The notes beneath the pieces are model-generated. The model was given only the letters and a program-made list of their open reading frames with translations, did not search any database and had not been told where the DNA came from. This document shows positions 51,457 through 60,318 of a stretch of DNA of 64,000 nucleotides, in pieces. The stretch is taken from the NCBI GenBank assembly GCA_036500765.1, contig DASYBM010000016.1, forward strand, positions 248,001 to 312,000. The letters are read 5' to 3'. Within the stretch, counting starts at the first letter, position 1. Every line of letters starts with the position of its first letter. The stretch is from Candidatus Sulfotelmatobacter sp. (lineage in GTDB: Bacteria; Acidobacteriota; Terriglobia; Terriglobales; Acidobacteriaceae). Both the position numbers and the translations under genes were made by a program.

Positions 51457-52680
51457 CTATCGCCCAATTGCGCGTCGGTTGAGGTTCATAAGCGATTCGA
51501 TGACGTAAGCTTGATCGGAATCCGACAATCCGACCGAGCAGGGAAGGCTCAGGGCGCGGGCGTGGATCCAGTCGGCTGCTTCACAATGAAAGGCCTCGCA
51601 GTCGCGATGCACCGGGCTGCGATGCATCGGTTGCCACAGGGGCCGAGTCTGGATGCCTCGTGCCTCCAGTTCCCTCATGGTATTTCGCGAGCTGAGTCCA
51701 AAAAGATCTTCATCTATTAAAACCGTGTATAGCCAAAAAATGCTTTCCGCCCACTCCGCCTGCGGCATCAAGGTAATGCCGGGCGTGTTCTTCAGACCCT
51801 CCGCATAGCAAGAGGCGATCGCCTGTTTCTTGCGAATGAACTCCGGCAGCATTTCGATCTGGCCGCAGCCCATGGCGGCCTGGATGTTGGTGAGGCGATA
51901 GTTGTATCCGATTTCTCCGTGCACGAATTCCACGGGATCGTCTTTTGCCTGCGTAGTGAGATACTTCGCTTTCGCGGCCCAGTCCGCGTTTGAAGTTACG
52001 ATGGCGCCGCCGCCGCCGGTGGTGATGATTTTGTTGCCGTTGAAGCTGAAGCAGGCGATGTCTCCGATTGTCCCGGTGTTCCGGCCGCGATATTTCGCAC
52101 CCAGGCACTCGGTGGCGTCTTCAATCACGGTAAGACCGAATTCGTGGGCCACGGAGACGATCGGTTCCATATCGACGGGATGACCGAGAATGTGCACCGG
52201 GAGGATGGCTTTTATGCGGCGTCCCGTGCGGCGGTTGCGCAGCTCTCTTTCTCCCTGCGAGTATTGGCAGTTCTGGCGCAGAAAGTCCTGCGTTTTTTGC
52301 GCATCGAGTTGCCAGTACTGGGGCTCGGCATCGATCAGGACCGGCCATGCTCCGGCGTAACGAATGGCATTGACGGGCGCGATAAACGTGAGGGTCGAGA
52401 CCAGCACTTCGTCATCGGGCTGGACTCCGCTGACCAGCAGTGCTATGTGCAGAGCCGAGGTCCCGTTGCTGGTGGCGACCGCCGACTGCGCTCCCACCGT
52501 TTCAGCGATCATAGTTTCCGCGAGCATAGTTTCGGCGAGCATGCTCTCGAAGCGATTTACGTACTCACCGACCGAAGATACCCATCCCGTGTCGAGGCAG
52601 TCTTTGACATACTTCCACTCGTTGCCGCGAATTTCAGGGGCGGAGAGCGGAATGTATGCCGTTGCCGTGTTGGGTTTCAC
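51457..52680 (-). CDS. legC: PLP aminotransferase of the LegC type (DegT/DnrJ/EryC1 family)
   Basis: A 407-residue sugar aminotransferase. The Schiff-base lysine is K217 in CFSFNGNKIITTGGGGAIV; HILGHPVDMEPI and EDATECLGAKYRG line the active site. In the legionaminic route it aminates C4 of the 4-keto-6-deoxy nucleotide sugar made by LegB, whose gene overlaps its start by ATGA. The N-terminal segment reads ESMLAETMLAETMIAETVGA, where the family usually has a single short helix here: a 15-bp tandem repeat has lengthened the helix by about ten residues. The rest aligns without gaps, so the enzyme is probably active. Confidence 0.85.
   Translation of the reverse strand: MKPNTATAYIPLSAPEIRGNEWKYVKDCLDTGWVSSVGEYVNRFESMLAETMLAETMIAETVGAQSAVATSNGTSALHIALLVSGVQPDDEVLVSTLTFIAPVNAIRYAGAWPVLIDAEPQYWQLDAQKTQDFLRQNCQYSQGERELRNRRTGRRIKAILPVHILGHPVDMEPIVSVAHEFGLTVIEDATECLGAKYRGRNTGTIGDIACFSFNGNKIITTGGGGAIVTSNADWAAKAKYLTTQAKDDPVEFVHGEIGYNYRLTNIQAAMGCGQIEMLPEFIRKKQAIASCYAEGLKNTPGITLMPQAEWAESIFWLYTVLIDEDLFGLSSRNTMRELEARGIQTRPLWQPMHRSPVHRDCEAFHCEAADWIHARALSLPCSVGLSDSDQAYVIESLMNLNRRAIGR
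52507..52551. repeat. 15-bp in-frame tandem repeat within legC, three units
   Basis: GATCATAGTTTCCGC, GAGCATAGTTTCGGC and GAGCATGCTCTCGAA lie in tandem. They encode the repeated (M)LAET of the LegC N-terminal helix on the minus strand. Confidence 0.85.
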
Positions 52681-53660
52681 AGGGCGTAGACTCCGGTCCG
52701 ATAGCGGTCGAGATTCGAGCGCATCCAGTCCAGGGTGTGCTGCAAGCCCGCGCGCAAGCTCACCTCCGGACGCCAGCCTAATAACTCGTTTGCCAGGCGA
52801 TTGTCGGCGAGGAGGCGATCGACTTCACTTCCGGCGGGCCGAACGCGCTGTTCCTCCTGGATAATTTTGCAATCACTGCCGACGGCAGAGCAGATCGTGC
52901 GGGCAAGATCGCCGATGGAGATTTCAGTGCCGGTGCCGAGATTGACGACACGGCCGACGGCTTTCTCACTCGCCGCATTCAATAGAAATCCTCGGACGGT
53001 GTCCGCCACGTAATTGAAATCTCGCGTAGGAGCCACGTTCCCGACGCGAATCGGCTCCCCGGCCAAGGCCTGCGTCATGATCGTGGGAATGACGGCGCGG
53101 GCCGACTGGCGCGGACCGTAAGTATTGAAGGGACGAACAATGCTGACCGGTAGCCCAAACGCGCAATGGAACGACTCCGCCAATTTATCCGCCCCAATCT
53201 TGGTCGCGGAGTACGGCGACTGGCTTTGCAGAGCGTGGTCTTCCGAGATCGGGATTTGGCGTGCAGTTCCGTAAACTTCGCTGGTCGAGGTATGCACGAT
53301 TCGCGACACGCCGGAACGCAGCGATTCCTGAAGAATATTCATGGTGCCGATGATGTTCGCGCTGACGTACGACGACGGCGACACATAAGAATAGGGGATG
53401 GCGATCAGAGCGGCGAGGTGGAACACCACGTCTACGCCCTTCAGCGCGGCCTTGACGCTGTCCGCCTCACGGATGTCGCCGGCCATAATCTCCATGTCGT
53501 CGCGCAGATCGCTTTCATCCATCCAACCGCGGCGCCCCGAGCTGTTGTAGTGAACGAGTGCGCGGGTCTGCGCGCCAGCGCGAACAAGCGCTTCGGCGAG
53601 ATGACTGCCGATGAAGCCGCCTGCGCCCGTGACCAGTACCGATTTGGATTTCCAATTCAC
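52677..53660 (-). CDS. legB: Nucleotide-sugar 4,6-dehydratase of the LegB type (extended SDR)
   Basis: A 327-residue NAD-dependent epimerase/dehydratase. The Rossmann motif is TGAGGFIGSH (11-20) and the active-site YxxxK is Y150/K154. HTSTSEVYGTARQIPISEDH and RPFNTYGPRQSARAVIPTI strongly recall Campylobacter LegB, the GDP-GlcNAc 4,6-dehydratase. The frame is open upstream to 53765, but the true start is GTG at 53660, which overlaps the ptmE stop as GTGA and leaves the Rossmann fold at residue 8. It makes the 4-keto-6-deoxy intermediate for LegC. Confidence 0.87.
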   Translation of the reverse strand: MNWKSKSVLVTGAGGFIGSHLAEALVRAGAQTRALVHYNSSGRRGWMDESDLRDDMEIMAGDIREADSVKAALKGVDVVFHLAALIAIPYSYVSPSSYVSANIIGTMNILQESLRSGVSRIVHTSTSEVYGTARQIPISEDHALQSQSPYSATKIGADKLAESFHCAFGLPVSIVRPFNTYGPRQSARAVIPTIMTQALAGEPIRVGNVAPTRDFNYVADTVRGFLLNAASEKAVGRVVNLGTGTEISIGDLARTICSAVGSDCKIIQEEQRVRPAGSEVDRLLADNRLANELLGWRPEVSLRAGLQHTLDWMRSNLDRYRTGVYAL

Positions 53661-54751
53661 TTGGCGGTTACTCCACGGTTCACAGTCGCCCCTCCCATGC
53701 TTTGCACGTCGTGCTGGGCGCGCTCGTAATCCTCGTGGCGGCCGATGTCGAGCCAATACTCCCACACCGGAAAGCTGACCACCTTACTCCGAGACTGAAC
53801 GAGAATGTCGATCAGTTGGGGCATGTCGAAATGCTGGCCCGACGGAATCAAGGCCCGTGCCGAGGGAGAAATCAAGTAGATGCCGGCATTGACGAAGAAC
53901 TTTACCGTCGGTTTTTCCGTGACTGCGGTGACGTGCAAACCATCGGTTTCGACGACGCCATAGGGAACATCGAAGCCGTATTCGCGCACCGCAACCGTCA
54001 TAGCGGCGGCGTGCTCGAAATGGAAGTCGAGGAAGGCCCGGAAATCGAGAGCGGTCAGGATGTCGCCATTGATCACCAGGAGCGGATCGTTCCCTGAGAC
54101 CAATGACAAGGAACCGGCCGTGCCCAGGGGTTGATCCTCAGTTACGCATTCGACTTCGATGCCGAAGGCTTCACCCTTGCCGAAATGCGCGGAGATCTGA
54201 TCGCCTTTGTAATTGGTGCTGATATTGATGCGCGCGATGCCGGCTTGCTTCAGTTGGTGTACCAGGCGATCGATTAGCGGTTGCTCGCCCACGGGCAGCA
54301 TGGGTTTGGGTGTGTCGGCAGTCAGTGGCATCAGGCGCGCACCCAGGCCGCCGGCCATTACCACCGCGTGAACTGGGGCGTGACGCTCGGCCACCAGATC
54401 GTCGAGTACGGCGAGTTCGAGCACGCATCCGTCGCCATCCACGAGCGGAATTTGCCTAACGGCGCGGGCTTTCATTTCGCTGAGAATGGCGTCTTTCGGG
54501 CTGCCTTGGGGAAGCGTGATCGGGTTGCGGTTGTCCTGCGTGCGGCGTTTTGCAATCAGAGTCGCAACCGGAAAGTCCAGGCCGATTCCAGCCAGCACGG
54601 CGCGCCGTAAATCTCCATCGGTCAAAGTTGCGATCAGGCGCTTGCGTTCGTCGACCACCAGCGCGATGCCCTTGGCGCCGCGATCGATGCAGGCCATTAC
54701 TTCACGCAGGCTGGCCTTTTCGGTCGTGCAAATTTTCTCGATGAACTCCAT
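53657..54751 (-). CDS. ptmE: CBS-domain nucleotidyltransferase of the PtmE type
   Basis: A 364-residue fusion. Two CBS motifs (residues ~1-120, with ATLTDGDLRRAVLAG) precede a sugar-1-phosphate nucleotidyltransferase domain from ~128 (AVVMAGGLGARLMPLTADTP, the GGxGxRLxPLT signature; TNYKGDQI; LLVINGDILT). In Campylobacter, PtmE is the CBS-fused guanylyltransferase that starts the GDP-linked legionaminic acid route. The same layout and its place ahead of legB-legC support the role here. CBS pairs often bind adenosyl nucleotides, so allosteric control is possible. First gene of the leftward operon. Confidence 0.83.
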   Translation of the reverse strand: MEFIEKICTTEKASLREVMACIDRGAKGIALVVDERKRLIATLTDGDLRRAVLAGIGLDFPVATLIAKRRTQDNRNPITLPQGSPKDAILSEMKARAVRQIPLVDGDGCVLELAVLDDLVAERHAPVHAVVMAGGLGARLMPLTADTPKPMLPVGEQPLIDRLVHQLKQAGIARINISTNYKGDQISAHFGKGEAFGIEVECVTEDQPLGTAGSLSLVSGNDPLLVINGDILTALDFRAFLDFHFEHAAAMTVAVREYGFDVPYGVVETDGLHVTAVTEKPTVKFFVNAGIYLISPSARALIPSGQHFDMPQLIDILVQSRSKVVSFPVWEYWLDIGRHEDYERAQHDVQSMGGATVNRGVTAK

Positions 54752-54836
54752 CAGTGCCCGATCCTGTTATGGATGCGAGTAAATCTTATCATCGAGCAGC
54801 AAAGCTTCGTGGGTGAAGCGCAGGTCGGTTGAACGG

Positions 54837-54881
54837 GAGATCCTTCATTCCGCCTGAAGAACGGCTCCGTGCAGGATGACA
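54837..54881. repeat. 45-bp dispersed repeat, copy 4
   Basis: GAGATCCTTCATTCCGCC...GTGCAGGATGACA, in the divergent control region between ptmE and legI. Confidence 0.85.
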
Positions 54882-54928
54882 TTGCAGTGTGGGGGAAGCC
54901 GATTCCGTCTCGCCTATAATGTCAGGCG

Positions 54929-55969
54929 ATGGAAATTGGCGGCAAGAAAATCGGAAGTGGGAATCCCTGCTTCGTCATTGCCGAAGCGGGAGTGAACCAT
55001 AACGGCAGTCTGGAAACGGGGCTGCGTCTCGTCGATGCGGCTGTCGAAGCCGGGGCCGACGCCGTGAAGTTCCAGACTTTCAAAGCTGAAAAGCTGATTT
55101 CAGCCGCCGCGCCGAAGGCCGACTATCAGAAGGCGACGACCGGAAGCGCGGAAGCACAACTGGAAATGGTGCGGGGGCTCGAGATGCCGGAGGCGATGAC
55201 ATACGCCGTCGCTGAACACGCCGCGAGGCGCAGAATTATTTTTCTGTCGACGGCGTTTGATGAAGAAAGCGCGGATTTGCTCATGAGGATCGGAGTTCCC
55301 GCCTTCAAAGTCAGTTCCGGGGACGTGACTGACCTTCCGCTGTTGGCGTTTCTGGGCCGAAAGCGGAAACCGGTAATCCTGTCGACTGGGATGTCGTACC
55401 TGGAGGAAGTTGAGAGCGCCGTGGAGACGCTGCTCGCTTCCGGCTGCCCCGAACTGGCGCTTCTGCATTGCGTTTCAAGCTATCCCGCCACTCCCGAGTC
55501 GGCCAACTTGAAGGTCATTCCGGCGATGAAGCGGCACTTCAACGTGCCCGTCGGATTCAGCGACCACTCGCTCGGAAACGAGTTGGCCATTGCCGCGGTC
55601 GCGCTCGAGGCAGATATTATCGAGAAGCACATCACGTTAGACATCAATCTGCCGGGGCCCGACCACAAGGCGTCTCTCGCACCCGATGCCTTCAAGAATA
55701 TGGCTCGATCGATTCGGTTGATTGAGGCAGCGCGAGGCGACGGGGTAAAAAGGCCTACGGCCGCCGAGCAGAATGTGCGAGATGTAGCTCGGCGCAGCAT
55801 CGTGGCGGCGCGCACGATTGCGCGGGGCGAGGTAATCACTCGGGAGATGCTTGCTTTTAAGCGGCCGGGCACCGGTATCTCTCCTGCCGACTGGAAAAAG
55901 ATAGTGGGTAGAAGCGCCGCGCGCGAAATTTGCTTCGATACGCCGATCGCTGCCGGTGATCTGGCATGA
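54929..55969 (+). CDS. legI: Nonulosonate synthase (LegI/NeuB family)
   Basis: A 346-residue protein. The NeuB TIM barrel includes VIAEAGVNHNGSLETGLRLV, AVKFQTFKAEKLIS, ILSTGMSYLEEVESAVE and FSDHSLGNELAIAAVALEAD with the catalytic-type EKHITLD. It is followed by a C-terminal SAF (antifreeze-like) domain from ~285. It condenses a 6-carbon amino sugar with phosphoenolpyruvate to a nonulosonic acid. The surrounding LegB/LegC/PtmE relatives favour legionaminic acid over neuraminic acid. It starts the rightward leg operon and its stop overlaps legG by four bases (ATGA). Confidence 0.87.
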   Translation: MEIGGKKIGSGNPCFVIAEAGVNHNGSLETGLRLVDAAVEAGADAVKFQTFKAEKLISAAAPKADYQKATTGSAEAQLEMVRGLEMPEAMTYAVAEHAARRRIIFLSTAFDEESADLLMRIGVPAFKVSSGDVTDLPLLAFLGRKRKPVILSTGMSYLEEVESAVETLLASGCPELALLHCVSSYPATPESANLKVIPAMKRHFNVPVGFSDHSLGNELAIAAVALEADIIEKHITLDINLPGPDHKASLAPDAFKNMARSIRLIEAARGDGVKRPTAAEQNVRDVARRSIVAARTIARGEVITREMLAFKRPGTGISPADWKKIVGRSAAREICFDTPIAAGDLA

Positions 55970-57123
55970 CGCTCCGGGTTGCCGTTGTGACGGTGGGCCG
56001 ATCGGACTATGGAATCTATTTTCCGGTGCTGCGCCTGCTTCAGGCTGACCCACAATTCGAATTGCAGCTGATTGTGGCCGCGGCCCACTTCGATCCCACC
56101 CAGGGAAGCACCGTTCAGGAGATGGAGAACGATGGGTTCGCCATTGCTGCCCGAGTGCCGATGCGACTGCCGGGCGATTCAAGGCAGGACGCAGCGGTCG
56201 CCATCGGAGCCGGCGTGCAGGAGTTCGCCACGGCCTACGGAGAACTTCGATCTGACATTATCCTTTTGCTCGGAGACCGGTACGAGATGCTGTCGGCAGC
56301 CGTGGCCGCGCTGCCTTGTCGGATTCCGATCGGCCACATTCATGGCGGAGAACTCACTTTCGGCGCGATCGATGACGCCATTCGACACTGCATCACCAAG
56401 CTTAGTCATGTGCACTTCGCCGCCACCGCGGAATATGCCCGACGCATCGAGCAACTTGGGGAAGAGTCGTGGCGGGTGCATACGACGGGTTCTCCCGTGA
56501 TCGATTCGATCTTATCGATGGAGGCGATACCGAGGGAGGAACTGGAAGCGGAAATTGGACTGGACCTGTCGCAAACCCTTCTGATCACCTACCATCCGGT
56601 AACGCTGGAACAGAATCCCGCGGAGCATATCTCTGCGCTGCTGGCAGCGGTCTCGGCACCGGGCTACTCGCTGTTGTTTACGCACTCCAACGCGGATCCG
56701 CATCGCTCCGAGATTGTCGCCAGCATAGAAAAGTTTGTCGCGAAGACCCCGAACGCTCGGCTGGTGAAAAATCTTGGCCATCGTACGTACCACAGCGTGC
56801 AAAGACATGTCGCGGCCATGGTGGGAAATTCCAGCAGCGGCATCATCGAGGCCGCAAGTTTTCGCCTGCCCGTCGTGAATATAGGAATTCGTCAAGAGGG
56901 CCGCGTCCGGTCTGCCAATGTGATCGACGTCGGAAACTCGCCGGAAGAGATCGCGCGCGGGATTGAGAAAGCCGTGAGTTCCGAGTTTCGAAAGTCGCTC
57001 GCGAACATGCAGAATTTGTATGGAGATGGCTGTGCTGCGGAGAGAATTGTATCGGTGTTGAAGAAAACCGAGATTGGGCCGAAGTTACTGATCAAGAAAT
57101 TTGCCGACCACCGGGTAGAATGA
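55966..57123 (+). CDS. legG: Hydrolysing nucleotide-sugar 2-epimerase (LegG/NeuC family)
   Basis: A 385-residue GT-B-fold 2-epimerase. GRSDYGIYFPVLRLLQ at the N-terminus, LLGDRYEMLSAAVAALPCRIP, GHIHGGELTFGAIDDAIRHC and the uridylyl-site region VGNSSSGIIEAASFRLPVVNIG follow NeuC/LegG. It removes the nucleotide and inverts C2 to give the 6-deoxy-diacetamido-mannose-type substrate for LegI. It is coupled to legI and legH by 4-bp overlaps at both ends. Confidence 0.87.
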   Translation: MTLRVAVVTVGRSDYGIYFPVLRLLQADPQFELQLIVAAAHFDPTQGSTVQEMENDGFAIAARVPMRLPGDSRQDAAVAIGAGVQEFATAYGELRSDIILLLGDRYEMLSAAVAALPCRIPIGHIHGGELTFGAIDDAIRHCITKLSHVHFAATAEYARRIEQLGEESWRVHTTGSPVIDSILSMEAIPREELEAEIGLDLSQTLLITYHPVTLEQNPAEHISALLAAVSAPGYSLLFTHSNADPHRSEIVASIEKFVAKTPNARLVKNLGHRTYHSVQRHVAAMVGNSSSGIIEAASFRLPVVNIGIRQEGRVRSANVIDVGNSPEEIARGIEKAVSSEFRKSLANMQNLYGDGCAAERIVSVLKKTEIGPKLLIKKFADHRVE

Positions 57124-57791
57124 GCCGCATGACTGAGCCTGCAAAACTGGTGATTCTCGGCGCTGGCGGCCTGGGCCGGGAAGTCCTGGCCACGGTAAGA
57201 GCGTGCAACGAAGCCGGCCGGCAATGGGATGTCTTGGGTTTCTTGGACGCGGATGAAAAGCTTGCCGGGAAGAAAGTGGGAGGAGTCCCGGTCCTCGGCG
57301 GGGACGACTGGTATCGAAACAATCAGTACGAATCGTTGCGATTTGTTTGCGCGATCGGAAAGCCCGAAGTGCGATCCAGAGTCGTTGAAACGATGTCAGC
57401 GGTGAAATCAAAATTTGTTTCGGTCGTTCATCCGGCCGTTCAAGTTGCAGAATCGGTCGCAATCGGAGCCGGCACCGTAATTATGGCGGGCACGCAGTTT
57501 ACCGCCGATATAAGGATCGGATCGCATGTTGTGATTTATCTGAATTGTTCGATCACCCACGACGTTTGCGTAGGCGATTTTTGCGTGATTCCTTCCGGCT
57601 GCAATCTCTCCGGTGGAGCAATATTGGAAACCGGCGTCCTGCTCGGGAGTGGCGTGAGTGTGCTGCCTCGCCGGCGAATCGGGGCCTGGGCGACGATTGG
57701 AGCGGGAAGTGTTGTGGTCAAAGATATTCCTCCGAAAAGCACTGCGATGGGCGCTCCTTGTAGGGTGATCGAGCAGCGGCCGGGATCATGA
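57120..57791 (+). CDS. legH: Sugar acetyltransferase of the LegH/NeuD/PglD type
   Basis: A 223-residue protein. The N-terminal Rossmann-like domain (VILGAGGLGREVLATVRAC) is followed by a left-handed beta-helix hexapeptide acyltransferase (AESVAIGAGTVIMAGTQFTA, IRIGSHVVIYLNCSITHDV, LETGVLLGSGVSVLPRRRIG). The catalytic-type His is in TH of SITHDVCVG. In the pathway it would N-acetylate the 4-amino sugar made by LegC. The overlap with legG is ATGA. A tandem duplication lies across its stop. Confidence 0.83.
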   Translation: MSRMTEPAKLVILGAGGLGREVLATVRACNEAGRQWDVLGFLDADEKLAGKKVGGVPVLGGDDWYRNNQYESLRFVCAIGKPEVRSRVVETMSAVKSKFVSVVHPAVQVAESVAIGAGTVIMAGTQFTADIRIGSHVVIYLNCSITHDVCVGDFCVIPSGCNLSGGAILETGVLLGSGVSVLPRRRIGAWATIGAGSVVVKDIPPKSTAMGAPCRVIEQRPGS

Positions 57792-57811
57792 TGGCTCGGA
57801 TCATGATGCTC
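57783..57811. repeat. 14-15-bp tandem duplication spanning the legH stop codon
   Basis: GGATCATGATGGCTC (57783-57797) then GGATCATGATGCTC (57798-57811). The TGA stop (57789-57791) lies in the first copy. Confidence 0.88.
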
Positions 57812-57922
57812 GGGATCGTGAATGTCTAGACTACATCGCGATTGCGAAACAGTCGGACGCTGAAACTCCGTAAACGGGAACCGGGGCTCAAAACTTGGTC
57901 AAGCGACGATGAGGATTGATTG

Positions 57923-59038
57923 ATGAGAATCGTCAGTCCCTTCCTGAATAAAGTGTTCTATCCCGCACTGGCGATGGCCGGCGTTTTTCACCGCGCCAGC
58001 GCCGCAGGACTTGCGGTGGTGACCTACCACGGTGTCCTGCCACAAGGCTACGAACCGATCGACGCAGCCTTGGATGGAAACCTTATCGGCGCTGAAATGC
58101 TCCGCCGGCAACTGCGCCTGCTGAAGGCGCACTATAACGTGATCTCCCCTGACGATGTGTTGGCCTGGCGCGAAGAGCGGGGCGCGCTGCCGCCGCGGGC
58201 GGTTCTTCTGACTTGTGACGATGGCCTTCTCAATTGTCTGACCGACATGTTGCCCGTTCTGCAACAGGAGGAAGTGACGTGTCTGTTCTTCGTGACTGGG
58301 GCTTCGGTCGCGGAATCGCGAAGCACACTGTGGTACGAAGAGTTGTTCCTGCTGTTTCTGCTCGCTCCGGCAGGACCGTTCGAGATTTCAAGCGTAGGGT
58401 TAACTATTCGGGGTGAACTCAGATCAAGTGAACCGCGATCGCGCAAAGAACGGCGCGCGCTCTGGTGGAATTCCGTGAAGCGGCTTTCGCAGGTGGATGA
58501 GGGAGCGCGAGCGTCGTTTCTTGCCGCCGCGCGGATGCAGTTTGGGGGGCAGAGAGATTCCCGCCAGGACAAACCCGCCTGGTGGCGCCGGTTCGGGCTG
58601 CTCACACGCGGCGAACTTCGAGAATTGGCCGCCTCCGGAATGACGGTCGGCGCGCACACGCTGAGCCATCCGATGCTGTCGCTACTTCCCGCGGAAGAAG
58701 CGTACGCCGAAATTTCCGAAAGCCGGATTCGTTTGGAGGGAGCTCTTCCACACCGACTTTGGGCGTTTGCTTACCCCTTTGGGAACCGAGAATCGGTTAC
58801 GCCGGAAGTATTGGCGATGCCGCAGAAAGCCGGTTACGAAGCTGCCTTTGTGAACTTTGGAGGGGGGCTTGGCGTCGATCTGCCTCCCTATGCGCTGCCT
58901 CGGGTGCACGTTACGGCTGAAATGAATCTGGCCGAACTTGAGGCGCACGTGTCAGGGTTCCACGTGCGCATGCAGCAACGAGCCGGTCGCCCGACTCGAA
59001 CCCTGGGAGCATTATGCAAAAATTCACCATCGAAGTGA
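57923..59038 (+). CDS. Polysaccharide deacetylase (NodB-type carbohydrate esterase 4)
   Basis: A 371-residue protein with the NodB fold. The catalytic base/metal motif is LLTCDDGLLN (D99-D100), the metal-binding H-x3-H is GAHTLSHPMLS, and YPFGNRESV is present. An insert of about 100 residues separates the first two motifs. It removes N- or O-acetyl groups from sugars and would modify the exported polymer or a lipid-linked precursor. ATG at 57923 with GAGG upstream. No signal peptide; probably cytosolic face. Confidence 0.85.
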   Translation: MRIVSPFLNKVFYPALAMAGVFHRASAAGLAVVTYHGVLPQGYEPIDAALDGNLIGAEMLRRQLRLLKAHYNVISPDDVLAWREERGALPPRAVLLTCDDGLLNCLTDMLPVLQQEEVTCLFFVTGASVAESRSTLWYEELFLLFLLAPAGPFEISSVGLTIRGELRSSEPRSRKERRALWWNSVKRLSQVDEGARASFLAAARMQFGGQRDSRQDKPAWWRRFGLLTRGELRELAASGMTVGAHTLSHPMLSLLPAEEAYAEISESRIRLEGALPHRLWAFAYPFGNRESVTPEVLAMPQKAGYEAAFVNFGGGLGVDLPPYALPRVHVTAEMNLAELEAHVSGFHVRMQQRAGRPTRTLGALCKNSPSK

Positions 59039-59157
59039 CGAGGAGTATCGCCGAGACTAATCTGCACCCACGGCGATGCTCGGGCAGCCGCTGGTGAGGT
59101 GGCCGCTCGCTCTGCGATGGGTTGATACTATTACCTATTCAGCGAACCTTTCGCGAA

Positions 59158-60306
59158 GTGAATTCAATCGTGCGCGTCGTACTGCTTAAGGAAATTCCGG
59201 AAGATGCGAATCTGCGGCAGCAGTGGAATGCACTGGTGCAGCGAGTGGATCAGCCTCAGGTTTTCTATACCTACGAGTGGTCCCTGGCAGTACAGCGCGC
59301 TTACGATGCGACCCTGCGGCCACTGCTTTGTTTGGCGTACGACGAGAGCGGAACGCTGTGTGGAGTCGCGTCCCTGGCCACCGATTCCGATCGAACTCAC
59401 GCCTCTTTTCTTTGCGCTACTACGGGAGACTACTGCGATTTTCTCAGCTTGCCGGCTCATAGGGACGGGTTGATTGCGTGGGTGTTAGGGGAATTAAGGA
59501 AGCAAGGCATTTGCGACATTACGCTCACCAACCTGCCCGCCGACTCCGATTCGATCGCGGCCCTGCAAACGGCCTCGCAGGAAAACGGTTATCGATGCTT
59601 CGCGCGCACAGCCTACATCTGCGCTCAGGTTTTGCTAAGCAGCCTGGAACATCGTCCCGGTGAGAAGAAACCGGTCTTGCCAGGGAACAAAATGGTACGC
59701 CGGTCGCTGAAAGCGCTGGGCAGTGAATCCCCCGTACGGCTCGACCATGCCCGCACCTGGCCAGAGATTGGGCCCTTATTGCCTGCGTTCATGCAGGCAC
59801 ATGTGGCGCGCTTTCTGGCCACTGGCCGCGTGAGTAATCTGGCGAACCGTGAACGCCAGCAGTTCGTGAAGGAATTGACGAAACTGCTGGCGGAGCCGGG
59901 GTGGGTGGCGCTCACGCGGATGATGTCGGGCTCGAAGGTTCTGGCGTGGAACTATGGCTTTCAGTTTTACGGTACCTGGTTTTGGTACCACCCTACATTC
60001 GACAGCGATTTGGAAAAATATTCTCCGGGCTTTTGCCTGCTGGCGAAGATAGTCGAGGAAGCGGCGGAGAACCCCGATTTCACCACGGTCGACCTGGGAC
60101 TGGGGACGGAGGAGTACAAAGAACGGTTCGCGAATCAAAGCCGGGAAACGCTCTACGTAAGCCTACGGACGTCCGCAGTTCAGCACGTGCGGGAGATTTT
60201 GCGTTACCGCGCCGCGAAGATCATCAAGACTTCTCCCTTGGTGGAGGCCGGGGTTCGCGCCATGATCGGGCGTTGGAAGAAAACGAACCGAAAACATGTA
60301 GACTAA
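59158..60306 (+). CDS. FemAB/CelD-like GNAT acyltransferase
   Basis: About 382 residues. The fold resembles the BcsL/CelD-like double-GNAT proteins found in polysaccharide loci: FYTYEWSLAVQRAYDATLRP near the N-terminus, and LAWNYGFQFYGTWFWYHPTF with DLGLGTEEYKERF near the C-terminus, a pattern typical of this group. It probably acylates a sugar or lipid carrier using acyl-CoA or an aminoacyl donor. The start is uncertain: GTG at 59158 or 59170, or a TTG at 59122; none has a strong ribosome site. It lies 12 bases before the flippase gene. Confidence 0.72.
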   Translation: MNSIVRVVLLKEIPEDANLRQQWNALVQRVDQPQVFYTYEWSLAVQRAYDATLRPLLCLAYDESGTLCGVASLATDSDRTHASFLCATTGDYCDFLSLPAHRDGLIAWVLGELRKQGICDITLTNLPADSDSIAALQTASQENGYRCFARTAYICAQVLLSSLEHRPGEKKPVLPGNKMVRRSLKALGSESPVRLDHARTWPEIGPLLPAFMQAHVARFLATGRVSNLANRERQQFVKELTKLLAEPGWVALTRMMSGSKVLAWNYGFQFYGTWFWYHPTFDSDLEKYSPGFCLLAKIVEEAAENPDFTTVDLGLGTEEYKERFANQSRETLYVSLRTSAVQHVREILRYRAAKIIKTSPLVEAGVRAMIGRWKKTNRKHVD

Positions 60307-60318
60307 AGCGGCGCAACT

